Positions 20,792-29,063 of a DNA stretch of 64,000 nt are shown one piece after another; within the stretch, counting starts at the first letter, position 1; each line of letters begins with the position of its first letter. Source of the DNA: Streptomyces sp. 846.5 (GTDB taxonomy: Bacteria > Actinomycetota > Actinomycetes > Streptomycetales > Streptomycetaceae). The notes beneath the pieces were generated by a model. The model was given only the letters and a program-made list of their open reading frames with translations, was not told where the DNA came from and searched no databases. The translations under genes were made by a program, and so were the position numbers. The DNA is taken from assembly GCF_004365705.1 (NCBI RefSeq), contig NZ_SOBN01000001.1:5318001-5382000 (forward strand). The letters run 5' to 3'.

Positions 20792-22129
20792 GTGCCTGAT
20801 CCCGTCTCCGACTCCAGGGCGGCCGCGCTGCGCGCGGTCGTTCGCCGACTTCCCCCGGGGACCATTCCGGTCGGCGGTGGTGTCTGCGCCCTCGCGCTGG
20901 CCTCCTATGTGTACCTGGCGATCGCCGGCCGTACCCTCTCCGTCGACGGCCTGGCCGGCCTCTCGGTGCTCTGGTCCCTCGCCTTCTCGGTGGGCACCGG
21001 TCTCTTCCTGCCGCTGGAACAGGAGTTGACCCGGGTGGTCGCCGCGCGGCGGGCCCGGGGCGAGGGCGCCAGGCCGGTGGCGCTGCGCGGGGTGCGGATC
21101 TCCGCGAGCCTGCTGCTGCTCTGCCTGCTCGGCCTCGGCCTGTTCGCCGGACCACTGGCCCGGCACCTGTTCCGTGGCGACCGCTCGCTGGTCTGGGGAC
21201 TGGCCGCCGCACTCGCCGGCCTCTCGGTGGTCCACATCACCAGGGGAATCCTCGCCGGCTCCGGGCACTTCCGTGCCTACGGCGCCCAGCTGGGCGTCGA
21301 CTCGGCCCTGCGGGTGGTTCTCGCGCTGGCCCTGAGCGTGGCCGGTTCCACCTCGCCGCTCGCCTTCGCCCTGCTGCTCAGTCTCGCGCCGCTGGCCTCG
21401 GTCGCCGTGGGCATCGTGATCACCGCCCGGGCGGCGCAGCCGGGGCCGCCGGCCGGACCCGCGGAACTGCGCAAGGGCCTGGCGCCGCTGACCCTCTCGA
21501 CGCTGCTCGGCCAGGTGCTGCCGAACGCTCCGGTCGTTCTCGCCGAGCTGATGACGGACAAGGGGTCGCCGCTCACCCCTGCACTGCTCAGCGCCATGAT
21601 CATCGTGCGGCTGCCGATCTTCGCGGCGGTCTCGGTGCAGCCGTCGGTGCTCAGCGTGCTCAGCCGCGCCTACGCACTCGGGAACCGGGCCGCCTTCCGG
21701 CGTCAGCTGCTGGGGGCGGCCGCGGGAGCGATCCTGCTGGGCCTGGCCGGACTGCTGCTGAGCGGGGCTCTCGGGCCCTGGCTCGCGACAACGTTGTTCC
21801 ACACCCCCCGGGCGCTCGGGAACGGCGACTTCGCGGTGCTCTCGTTCGCGACCGCCGGGCTGCTGCTGGCCCTGATCCTCAGTCAGGGACAGCTGGCGAT
21901 GAACCGGCAGCGGGCCCAGGGCACCGCCTGGGCCCTGGGCGCCGCGGTGTTCCTCGGGCTGGCGCTGCTGCCGGGGTCGGTGATGGCACGGCTGGAGGCC
22001 AGTTACACAGGAGGCTGCTGGACCGTGGCGGTGGTCCTGGGAGTCGGCATCGCCCGCCACCTGCGCCGGAACCCCGCCGGGACGGCTTCGGGGGCCTCGT
22101 CCGCGGAGGCCGAGACGGTCACTGTGTGA
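20792..22129 (+). CDS. Wzx/MOP-like polysaccharide flippase family membrane protein
   Basis: 445-aa protein with about 12 hydrophobic segments. Their order and small-residue-rich helices fit the MOP flippase/oligosaccharide exporter superfamily (for example YLAIAGRTLSVDGLAGLSVLW, then FLPLEQELTRVVAARRARG). It is transcribed divergently from the glycosyltransferase block and probably moves the lipid-linked glycan made there across the membrane. GTG 20792 was chosen because GAGAGG at 20779-20784 lies 7 nt ahead. An in-frame ATG at 20738 would add 18 residues. No enzymatic motif is present, so substrate and direction are inferred. Confidence 0.78.
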   Translation: MPDPVSDSRAAALRAVVRRLPPGTIPVGGGVCALALASYVYLAIAGRTLSVDGLAGLSVLWSLAFSVGTGLFLPLEQELTRVVAARRARGEGARPVALRGVRISASLLLLCLLGLGLFAGPLARHLFRGDRSLVWGLAAALAGLSVVHITRGILAGSGHFRAYGAQLGVDSALRVVLALALSVAGSTSPLAFALLLSLAPLASVAVGIVITARAAQPGPPAGPAELRKGLAPLTLSTLLGQVLPNAPVVLAELMTDKGSPLTPALLSAMIIVRLPIFAAVSVQPSVLSVLSRAYALGNRAAFRRQLLGAAAGAILLGLAGLLLSGALGPWLATTLFHTPRALGNGDFAVLSFATAGLLLALILSQGQLAMNRQRAQGTAWALGAAVFLGLALLPGSVMARLEASYTGGCWTVAVVLGVGIARHLRRNPAGTASGASSAEAETVTV

Positions 22130-22303
22130 CACCGATATCGGATCGGTATGCGTTCGGGAGTCGAAGGCTGCGCGATCTATTGGCGTGGCTCTCCCTGCAA
22201 GTTATGGTCCAGTTCTTGCTCCGTCGAAGAGTTCTGCCAGCAAAGAGATTCAGCACCTCGGGATATGACAACGCGGTCGACTTCCCTCTAGGAGGCTTGT
22301 CCT

Positions 22304-23692
22304 ATGCACACCCAAGTCGGTCGGGGTGGGGGGTGGCGTCGGCAGCTCATCGCCGCCGGCGCGGTGACCTCCCTGGCACTGCTCGCTGCCTGCTCCAACG
22401 GCTCGTCGACGTCCGGCAGCTCCACCAAGGCCTCGGGATCGGCGGCGACCCTCACCGGGGACTGCGCCCAGTTCCAGGCGTACGCAGGGCATGCGGGCAC
22501 CAAGGTCACCATGTTCGCGTCCATCCTCAGCCCCGAGTCGGACTCGCTCCAGACCTCCTGGAAGCAGTTCAGCACCTGCACCGGGATCACCATCTCCTAC
22601 GAGGGCTCCAACGACTTCGAGTCCCAGCTCCCGGTCCGGGTCAACGGCGGCAACGCCCCCGACCTGGCGATCATCCCGCAGCCCGGTCTGCTGGCGCAGA
22701 TGGTGAAGACCGGCAAGGTGGTCAAGCCGCCGGCGCAGACCGTCGCCAACGAGGACAAGTGGGCGCCGATCTGGAAGACCTACGGGTCGGTCAACGGCAC
22801 CTTCTACGCGGCGCCGAGCAGCGCCAACATGAAGTCGCTGGTCTGGTACTCGCCCAAGGCGTTCACCGCGGCCGGTTACAAGGTCCCCACCACCTGGGCC
22901 GACCTGATGACGCTCAGCGACACCATCGCCAAGGCCGGGAAGAACAAGCCCTGGTGCGGCGGCCTCGGCTCCGGGACGGCCACCGGCTGGCCGGCCACCG
23001 ACTGGCTGGAGGAGATCGTCCTCGGCAAGTACGGCGGTGACGTCTACGACCAGTGGGTGAACCACACGGTCAAGTTCAGCGACCCGAAGATCATCGCGGC
23101 GATGAACGTGCTGCAGGGCTGGATGCACAACCCGGCCTGGGTCAACGGCGGTTTCGGCGGGGTCAGCACCATCGCCTCCACCACCTTCCAGGACGCCGGC
23201 TCGCCCATCCTCACCGGCAAGTGCTCGATGCTGCAGCAGGCGTCGTTCTACGAGGCGCAGTGGCCCAAGGGCACCAAGATCGGCCCGACCGGCGACATCT
23301 GGGCCTTCAAGCTGCCGGCCGCCGACCCGACGGTCACCGACCCGGTCGAGGGCGGCGGCGAGTTCATGACCGCGTTCTCGGACCGGCCCGAGGTGCAGGC
23401 GGTGCAGAACTACCTCTCCACCGCGGCCTGGGCCACCAGCCGGATCAAGGTCGCGCCCGGATGGGTCTCCGCCAACCAGGGCGTCGACCCGGCGGTCTAC
23501 ACCGACCCGGTCGACCAGCTGTCGGCGAAGTACCTGACGGACCCGGCGGCGACGTTCCGCTTCGACGCCTCCGACCTGATGCCGGCCGCGGTCGGCTCCG
23601 GCAAGGAGTGGTCCGAGTTCACCGCGTGGTTCTCCAACAACCAGTCGGTCACCAAGACGGCGTCCAACATCGACGCGGCCTGGCCCCAGTAG
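22304..23692 (+). CDS. sugar ABC transporter substrate-binding lipoprotein
   Basis: 462-aa extracellular solute-binding protein (family 1, alpha-glucoside/maltose type). It has a basic n-region, a hydrophobic core and lipobox LLAAC (Cys30), followed by a Ser/Gly linker. The fold is marked by GNAPDLAIIPQPGLLAQM, YSPKAFTAAGYKVPTTWADL, EEIVLGKYGGDVYDQWV and GGGEFMTAFSD. It should capture an oligosaccharide outside the membrane for the two permeases that follow. RBS TAGGAGG precedes the ATG. A strong hairpin follows the gene, as is common where the binding protein is made in excess over the permeases. Confidence 0.92.
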   Translation: MHTQVGRGGGWRRQLIAAGAVTSLALLAACSNGSSTSGSSTKASGSAATLTGDCAQFQAYAGHAGTKVTMFASILSPESDSLQTSWKQFSTCTGITISYEGSNDFESQLPVRVNGGNAPDLAIIPQPGLLAQMVKTGKVVKPPAQTVANEDKWAPIWKTYGSVNGTFYAAPSSANMKSLVWYSPKAFTAAGYKVPTTWADLMTLSDTIAKAGKNKPWCGGLGSGTATGWPATDWLEEIVLGKYGGDVYDQWVNHTVKFSDPKIIAAMNVLQGWMHNPAWVNGGFGGVSTIASTTFQDAGSPILTGKCSMLQQASFYEAQWPKGTKIGPTGDIWAFKLPAADPTVTDPVEGGGEFMTAFSDRPEVQAVQNYLSTAAWATSRIKVAPGWVSANQGVDPAVYTDPVDQLSAKYLTDPAATFRFDASDLMPAAVGSGKEWSEFTAWFSNNQSVTKTASNIDAAWPQ

Positions 23693-23699
23693 CCACCAA

Positions 23700-23758
23700 G
23701 GGCGCGGGGGACCGTGCGGCGGAGGCTCCGCCGCACGGTCGCGCGGTCCCCCGCGCCC
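23700..23758 (+). terminator. nested hairpin between binding-protein and permease genes
   Basis: Outer arms 23700-23714 and 23744-23758 are complementary over 15 nt and enclose a second stem (23711-23724 with 23726-23739). It could act as an mRNA-stabilising or partial-termination element that lowers expression of the downstream permeases. Confidence 0.65.
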
Positions 23759-23783
23759 CTTCGAACGAAGGAGCGCCACGACG

Positions 23784-24758
23784 ATGTGGGCTGACGCGCT
23801 GACCAAGTTCGGCAATGCGGCTGGTGCCGTGGTGGTCTTTGTCGCCGTTCTGCTGCTGATCTTCTTCGCCGCCGGACGCGCCAGCGGCCGGGTGTCCAAG
23901 CCGCTCGCCGTCACGATCTTCCTCGGCCCCGCGCTGCTGCTGCTGGCCGTGGGGCTGGTCGTCCCGGCGATCAGGACGATCACGCTCAGCTTCTACAACG
24001 ACGACTCCACCAAGTTCCTCGGCGGCTCCAACTACTCCTGGGCCTTCACCAGCAGCGGTGAGCAGCAGATCCTGCTCAACACACTGCTGTGGATCATCGT
24101 GGCCCCGGTCGTCACCACCGTGCTCGGGCTGGTGCTCGCGCTGCTGGTGGACCGGTTGAAGCACCAGGGGCTCTACAAGGCGTTCATCTTCATGCCGATG
24201 GCGATCTCCTTCGTCGGCGCGAGCATCATCTGGAAGTTCGTCTACAACTACCGGGACCCCTCGCAGCCGCAGATCGGGCTGCTCAGCCAGATCTGCCTCT
24301 GGCTGGGCTGGCACAACCCGCCCAACTGGATCCTCTCGCACCCGCTGAACAACTTCCTGCTGATGGTGATCATGGTCTGGGTGCAGACCGGCTTCGCCAT
24401 GGTGGTGCTCTCGGCGGCGATCAAGGCCATCCCGGACGAGATCACCGAGGCGGCGGTGCTGGACGGGGCGCGGGGCTGGCGGCTGTTCCAGTACGTCACC
24501 ATTCCGATGATCCGCAACACCCTGGTCGTGGTGCTGACCACCGTCATGATCACCACGCTGAAGCTGTTCGACATCATCCGCACCATGACCGGCGGGAACT
24601 TCGGCACCCAGGTGCTGGCCAACGAGATGTACTCGCAGTCGTTCACCGAGTTCAACACGGGCCGGGGCAGCGCGCTCGCGGTGATCCTCTTCGTCGCGGT
24701 GCTGCCCCTGGTGGGCTACAACATCGTCCAGCTGCGCAGGGAGCGTGCGACCCGATGA
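23784..24758 (+). CDS. sugar ABC transporter permease, first subunit (MalF-like)
   Basis: 324-aa integral membrane protein of the binding-protein-dependent transport family. Six or more membrane spans are visible. The EAA loop EAAVLDGARGWRLFQYVTIPM, where the ATPase docks, is intact. The N-terminal extra segment (residues 1-45) includes an additional hydrophobic helix. It sits 91 nt after the binding-protein gene, beyond the intergenic hairpin, and overlaps the next permease by ATGA. The importer probably takes up a plant- or starch-derived oligosaccharide, but the substrate is not fixed by sequence. Confidence 0.9.
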   Translation: MWADALTKFGNAAGAVVVFVAVLLLIFFAAGRASGRVSKPLAVTIFLGPALLLLAVGLVVPAIRTITLSFYNDDSTKFLGGSNYSWAFTSSGEQQILLNTLLWIIVAPVVTTVLGLVLALLVDRLKHQGLYKAFIFMPMAISFVGASIIWKFVYNYRDPSQPQIGLLSQICLWLGWHNPPNWILSHPLNNFLLMVIMVWVQTGFAMVVLSAAIKAIPDEITEAAVLDGARGWRLFQYVTIPMIRNTLVVVLTTVMITTLKLFDIIRTMTGGNFGTQVLANEMYSQSFTEFNTGRGSALAVILFVAVLPLVGYNIVQLRRERATR

Positions 24759-25726
24759 GCGAAGAGACCGTCGAAGCGGCACCGGCCGGCGCGGCACCGG
24801 TGGTCACGGCCGGGGGCCAGGCCGGGGCCAAGGCGGTGCGCCGGGCGTTCAGCAGCCCGATCGCCTCCTTCCTGGTGATCGCGCTCACCGTGGTGTGGAC
24901 GGTCCCCACCCTCGGCCTGCTGGCCACCTCGCTGCGTCCGGAGAAGGACGTGGCGCAGACCGGGTGGTGGACCTTCTTCGCCCACCCCGGCATCACCCTG
25001 GCCAACTACCACGACGTGCTGTTCAACGGCGGGTTCGGGGTGCAGAACGGTCTGATGCCCTATCTGATCAACTCGCTGGCGATCACCGTCCCGGCGACGA
25101 TCTTCCCGCTGGCGCTCGCCTCGATGGCGGCCTACGCGCTGGCCTGGGTGCGGTTCCGGGGCAGCGACGTCATCTTCTTCGTGATCTTCGCGCTGCAGGT
25201 GGTGCCGCTGCAGATGGCCCTGGTGCCGCTGCTCCAGCTTTACTCCGGCGGAGCGCACATCGGCACCGCCACCATCTTCCCGAGCCTGGGCCTCGGCGGC
25301 ACCTACGCCCCGGTGTGGGTCTCGCACACTATGTTCGCGCTGCCGCTGGCCGTGTTCCTGCTGCACAACTTCATCGCCCAGCTGCCCAACGACCTCATCG
25401 AGGCGGCCCGGGTGGACGGGGCCAGCCACTTCCGGGTGTTCCGCTCCATCGTGCTGCCGCTGGCCACCCCGGCGCTGGCCTCCTTCGCGATCTTCCAGTT
25501 CCTCTGGGTCTGGAACGACCTGCTGGTCGCCCTCACCTTCGCCGGCGGCACCCCTGAGGTCGCCCCGCTGACGGTCCGTCTGGCCCAGCTGTCCGGCTCC
25601 TTCGGGGACCACTGGGAGATCCTGACGGCGGGCGCGTTCATCTCCATCGTCATTCCGTTGGCGGTGTTCTTCAGCCTCCAGCGGTACTTCGTCCGGGGGC
25701 TGCTGGCCGGGAGCGTCAAGGGTTAG
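24755..25726 (+). CDS. carbohydrate ABC transporter permease, second subunit (MalG-like)
   Basis: 323-aa permease with about six spans and the EAA loop EAARVDGASHFRVFRSIVLPL. A cytoplasmic N-terminal stretch of some 40 residues precedes the first span. It starts inside the stop of the upstream permease. No ATP-binding subunit and no LacI-type regulator gene lie nearby. In streptomycetes such systems generally share the ATPase MsiK, which I infer here. A long inverted repeat follows at 25728-25828. Confidence 0.9.
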   Translation: MSEETVEAAPAGAAPVVTAGGQAGAKAVRRAFSSPIASFLVIALTVVWTVPTLGLLATSLRPEKDVAQTGWWTFFAHPGITLANYHDVLFNGGFGVQNGLMPYLINSLAITVPATIFPLALASMAAYALAWVRFRGSDVIFFVIFALQVVPLQMALVPLLQLYSGGAHIGTATIFPSLGLGGTYAPVWVSHTMFALPLAVFLLHNFIAQLPNDLIEAARVDGASHFRVFRSIVLPLATPALASFAIFQFLWVWNDLLVALTFAGGTPEVAPLTVRLAQLSGSFGDHWEILTAGAFISIVIPLAVFFSLQRYFVRGLLAGSVKG

Positions 25727-25727
25727 G

Positions 25728-25828
25728 TGCGGACCGTAAGTGGCTGGGCGCGCAGTTCCCCGCGCCCCTACGGTGCTGCAGCACCCAGGGGCGCGGGGAA
25801 CTGCGCGCCCAGCCCACTACGGTCCGCA
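25728..25828. repeat. long imperfect inverted repeat with dispersed core
   Basis: Arms 25728-25769 and 25787-25828 match at about 39 of 42 positions, and the loop holds its own palindrome (ggtgctgcagcacc). It can form a cruciform of about 100 nt between convergent genes and probably terminates both. A 26-nt block of the arm (25744-25769) occurs again, identical, at 48783-48808. Confidence 0.8.
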
Positions 25829-25843
25829 GCCGAAGAGGCACCT

Positions 25844-28789
25844 TTACAGGAGCCCTGCGGCGGCCCCCGCCCCCGCGGTCTCCGCGGCCCGCTGCAGCGC
25901 GCTGGCCAGCAGCGCCAGGTCGGTCGGGCCGTTGCCGAGCTCCCGCACCGGGCGGCGGGAAGGCGGGTCGCCCATCGCGGCCCAGTCGATCGGCGCCACG
26001 GTCGGGCGCAGCGTCGCGGTACGGGGGATCCGCCCGCTCACCCTGGCGCCCTGAAAGGCCGTCACCCCGCCGTCGGTGTACCGGATCCAGCCGCGTCCCG
26101 GGCGGTCCTCCGGGACGCCCGCGGCGTCGTCGACATGGATCAGCAGTGACGACAGCCGGGAGTCGTCGGTGCGCAGGGCGATCCGGAGGTGGACGGCCTC
26201 GTCGAGATCGGTGCCGCTGCTGCGGTCGGGGCGGCCGGTTGCCACCGCCAGGAGCACGCCCAGGCGCGGCCCGCGGACGGCGACCGCGTCCAGCGCCGCG
26301 GCCAGCAGCGCGCGCTCGCGGCCGGGCAGCAGCAGCTCGTCGTGGTCGTCCACGACCACCAGCAGATGCGCTGGCGGGGCGGTGTCGACGGCCACCCGCG
26401 CGGGGGAGGGCGTGGCGGGCGCGGGCGCGCCGTTGGGGTGGTCGTCGGCGGCCCGGCGCGGGGGCGCGAGCCTGGCGAGCGCGCGCTCGGCGTGCCAGGA
26501 GGCGAAGGAGCGCCCCTGCAGCAGCAGTTCACGCCGGTCCAGCTCGCTCTGCAGGCCCTGCGCCGCCTGCAGCAGGCGCTGCGGATCCGAGCCGTCCACG
26601 TAGTCGGTGACCTGCGGCAGCTCGGTACAGGGCAGCAGCCCGTCGGCCGGATCGCGGGGCGGGCGGCCCTCGATGAGCATGACGCCGAGGCGGTCCGGCC
26701 GCTCGGCGACGGAGAGCGAGGCCAGCAGGGTGCGCAGCAGCTCGGTCCGTCCGGAGCCGGGGGCGCCGCCGATCAGCAGATGGCTGGACAGGTCGAGACC
26801 GCAGGCGCCGTCCCGGTCCGCACCGACCAGCACCCCGGGCAGGGCGCCCGAGGCGACCTGGAGGTCCTCCCAGCGGGCCGCCAGCTTGGCCGGGGTGACC
26901 GTGTCGAGGCCCAGCAGGTCCAGCAGCCTGGGGGCGTCGGGCAGGGCGCCGCGACCCGGCCTGCGGTTGGCGTCGGGCTCCCGCAGCGGGGCCAGCGCAC
27001 GGGCCAGCCGTTCGGCCCAGGCGGCGGAGACCGCGTCCAGGGCGATCCCGTCGACCAGCTCCCGGGCCGGTGCGGCCCGGTGCTGGCCGCCGGCCGGCGG
27101 ACCGGGGAGCTGGTCGACGGGATCGCCGGCCGGACGCTCCAGCGTGAGCAGGGTGTCGACCTCGCCGCCGATCGCGGCGGTGGCGCCGCAGCCGTGCGGC
27201 AGCAGGTCGGGCCGTTCGGCGAGGACGAGCACATGGACGCCCTGGGCGGGGCCGTGCGCCAGCAGACTGTCCAGCGCGGCACGGGCCTGGGTGCTGCCCG
27301 GGTCGCCGTCGACCACCAGGACGGTGAGCGCGCAGCCCCGGGGAACCGCGCTGCCGCCCGCGGCGCCCAGCTCGGCCAGCCGGGCCAGCGCCTGCTCCGG
27401 GTCCAGCGCGGTGAGCAGCCGGCACGGCTGCCCCCGCAGCGGCCGCAGCTGCGGCAGCCAGAACGCCCAGGACCAGTCCTGGGCGCGCAGCTCCGCGGGG
27501 CGCGCCGGGTCGGCGGCGATCAGCACGAGCTCCAGGGCGGCGGGCCCGTGCTCCACGGCGAGCTGGGCGACCAGCGCGCGGGCCAGCCCGGCCAGCCGGG
27601 GCTGCGGGCCGCTGAGGCCCAGGCTGCCGACAGCGCGCAGGTCCAGGGTGACCGGATCGGCGTGCGGTCCGGCGCTGCCGAGCCGCAGCGCCAGCGTGTC
27701 CGGGTGTTCGGTGCCGCGCTCCCACAGCCGTGGGCCCGGCCCGAGCGCGGTGTGCAGCAGTTCGGCCGGATCCGGCCAGCGCGAGGCGTCGGCGCTGCGC
27801 GCGGCCCGCGCCGGGGCCAGCCGCAGGCCGTGCGGGGGAGTGGCGCCCGGGCCCGGGGCCGGGCCGCTCTCGGCGCCCGCGACGGCCGGACCCGCCGGGG
27901 CCGCCTGCGGGCGCCCCGCCGACCTGCCGCCGCGCAGCAGCCGCTCCCCGCCGCGGGCCAGCAGCCCGCGGGTGCGTCCCGGGGACGGCTTCGGCACCGG
28001 GGAGCTGCCGGTGCCGCTGGCGGTGGGGCCGCCGAGCCGCCTGGGCGCGGGCGCCGGCGGGGCGGGCGGACGCTGGGTCAGCTGCAACTGGCCTCGGCCG
28101 TCCGCCAGCAGGTCGGAGCCGCCGAGCGGGCCGGGGCGGCCCGCTCCGGGGGCGAGCATCAGGGCCGACTCGCCGAGGCCGAGCACCGCGCCCGGCGGCA
28201 CCGGGACGGGGTCGGCGCCGACCGGCAGGCCGTCCAGCACGGTGCCGTTGGTGGAGCCCAGGTCGGCCACCGTGACCCGGCCGTCGGCAGCGACGTCCAG
28301 GGCGAGGTGGAACCGGGAGACGTCGGGGTCGTCCAGCGGGACGTCGGCCTCGGCGGAGCGCCCCACCCGCACCTGGCCCGGCAGCAGCAGATGGATCCCG
28401 CCCGCGTCCGGGCCGCCGACGACTCGCAGCTCGACCGGCGACCCGGCCCGGGTGTCCGGAACATGGTCGGGGTCCGGCTCGTCCAGCCACAGGACCGCGC
28501 CGTCCACCAGCGGGGGGTGGCCCAGCACGGCCCGCTCGTCCAGCCGCTGGTCGCCCGCGTAGAGGTGGACATGGGTGGACGAGCGGGTGCCGCGCGACCC
28601 CGGGCGGCCGGCCACCGCGCCCGCGAGGGCGCCGGCGACCGCGCCGAGGGTCGTCCCGGCCGGGGCCGTCACCAGCACGTCCGCGGCCTGCACGGGCGGC
28701 CTCGACCGCTGGCCCTGCGGGCCCAGGGCATGGGCACGTGACGGCGACGCGCCGTCACGTGCCGCGAGCACGCTCAGCCGGATCTGCAT
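25844..28789 (-). CDS. FHA-domain FtsK/SpoIIIE-like ATPase
   Basis: 981-aa protein. It has an N-terminal ubiquitin-like/basic region, then an FHA domain (about residues 135-195, with GRSAEADVPLDDPDVSRFH and DLGSTNGTVLDG) that binds phosphothreonine, and a Pro/Ala-rich linker. FtsK/SpoIIIE-like ATPase modules follow. The last has a P-loop-like GGAPGSGRTE (about 674-683), with Arg in place of the usual Lys, and Walker B LLVVVDDHDELLL (about 809-821). No transmembrane segment is obvious. ATG 28789 was preferred to the longer frame (28873) because GAGGGA precedes it. It is divergent from two Ser/Thr kinase genes, whose phosphorylated products are natural FHA ligands. Confidence 0.82.
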   Translation of the reverse strand: MQIRLSVLAARDGASPSRAHALGPQGQRSRPPVQAADVLVTAPAGTTLGAVAGALAGAVAGRPGSRGTRSSTHVHLYAGDQRLDERAVLGHPPLVDGAVLWLDEPDPDHVPDTRAGSPVELRVVGGPDAGGIHLLLPGQVRVGRSAEADVPLDDPDVSRFHLALDVAADGRVTVADLGSTNGTVLDGLPVGADPVPVPPGAVLGLGESALMLAPGAGRPGPLGGSDLLADGRGQLQLTQRPPAPPAPAPRRLGGPTASGTGSSPVPKPSPGRTRGLLARGGERLLRGGRSAGRPQAAPAGPAVAGAESGPAPGPGATPPHGLRLAPARAARSADASRWPDPAELLHTALGPGPRLWERGTEHPDTLALRLGSAGPHADPVTLDLRAVGSLGLSGPQPRLAGLARALVAQLAVEHGPAALELVLIAADPARPAELRAQDWSWAFWLPQLRPLRGQPCRLLTALDPEQALARLAELGAAGGSAVPRGCALTVLVVDGDPGSTQARAALDSLLAHGPAQGVHVLVLAERPDLLPHGCGATAAIGGEVDTLLTLERPAGDPVDQLPGPPAGGQHRAAPARELVDGIALDAVSAAWAERLARALAPLREPDANRRPGRGALPDAPRLLDLLGLDTVTPAKLAARWEDLQVASGALPGVLVGADRDGACGLDLSSHLLIGGAPGSGRTELLRTLLASLSVAERPDRLGVMLIEGRPPRDPADGLLPCTELPQVTDYVDGSDPQRLLQAAQGLQSELDRRELLLQGRSFASWHAERALARLAPPRRAADDHPNGAPAPATPSPARVAVDTAPPAHLLVVVDDHDELLLPGRERALLAAALDAVAVRGPRLGVLLAVATGRPDRSSGTDLDEAVHLRIALRTDDSRLSSLLIHVDDAAGVPEDRPGRGWIRYTDGGVTAFQGARVSGRIPRTATLRPTVAPIDWAAMGDPPSRRPVRELGNGPTDLALLASALQRAAETAGAGAAAGLL

Positions 28790-29063
28790 CGTCCCTCGGC
28801 CCCTTCCGCAGGCTCCTGGCAGCGGCACTTGCCAACCCACCCGGTACAGCACCACCCGGTCCCACCAACTCAACGATCAGACCCCGCAAGCGGAGTGGTC
28901 GCCACGGTGCTGAGTGCATCCTCCCATCCGCCACCGACAACTCGCCCCCACCACCCGTATCAGTGATCTTGGGAACTTGCGGCACCCTGAAGCACGTCCT
29001 TCGGGTAGGGGCTTACTGTTGCCTCCCAGAGGCTCGACGAATGCATGGGCGAGGAGCGCACGG

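Noticed and set aside
26189-28741. 850-codon plus-strand open frame opposite the FHA-ATPase gene
   Set aside because: Gly/Gln/Arg-rich with no family features; the minus-strand frame has FHA and Walker-type motifs.
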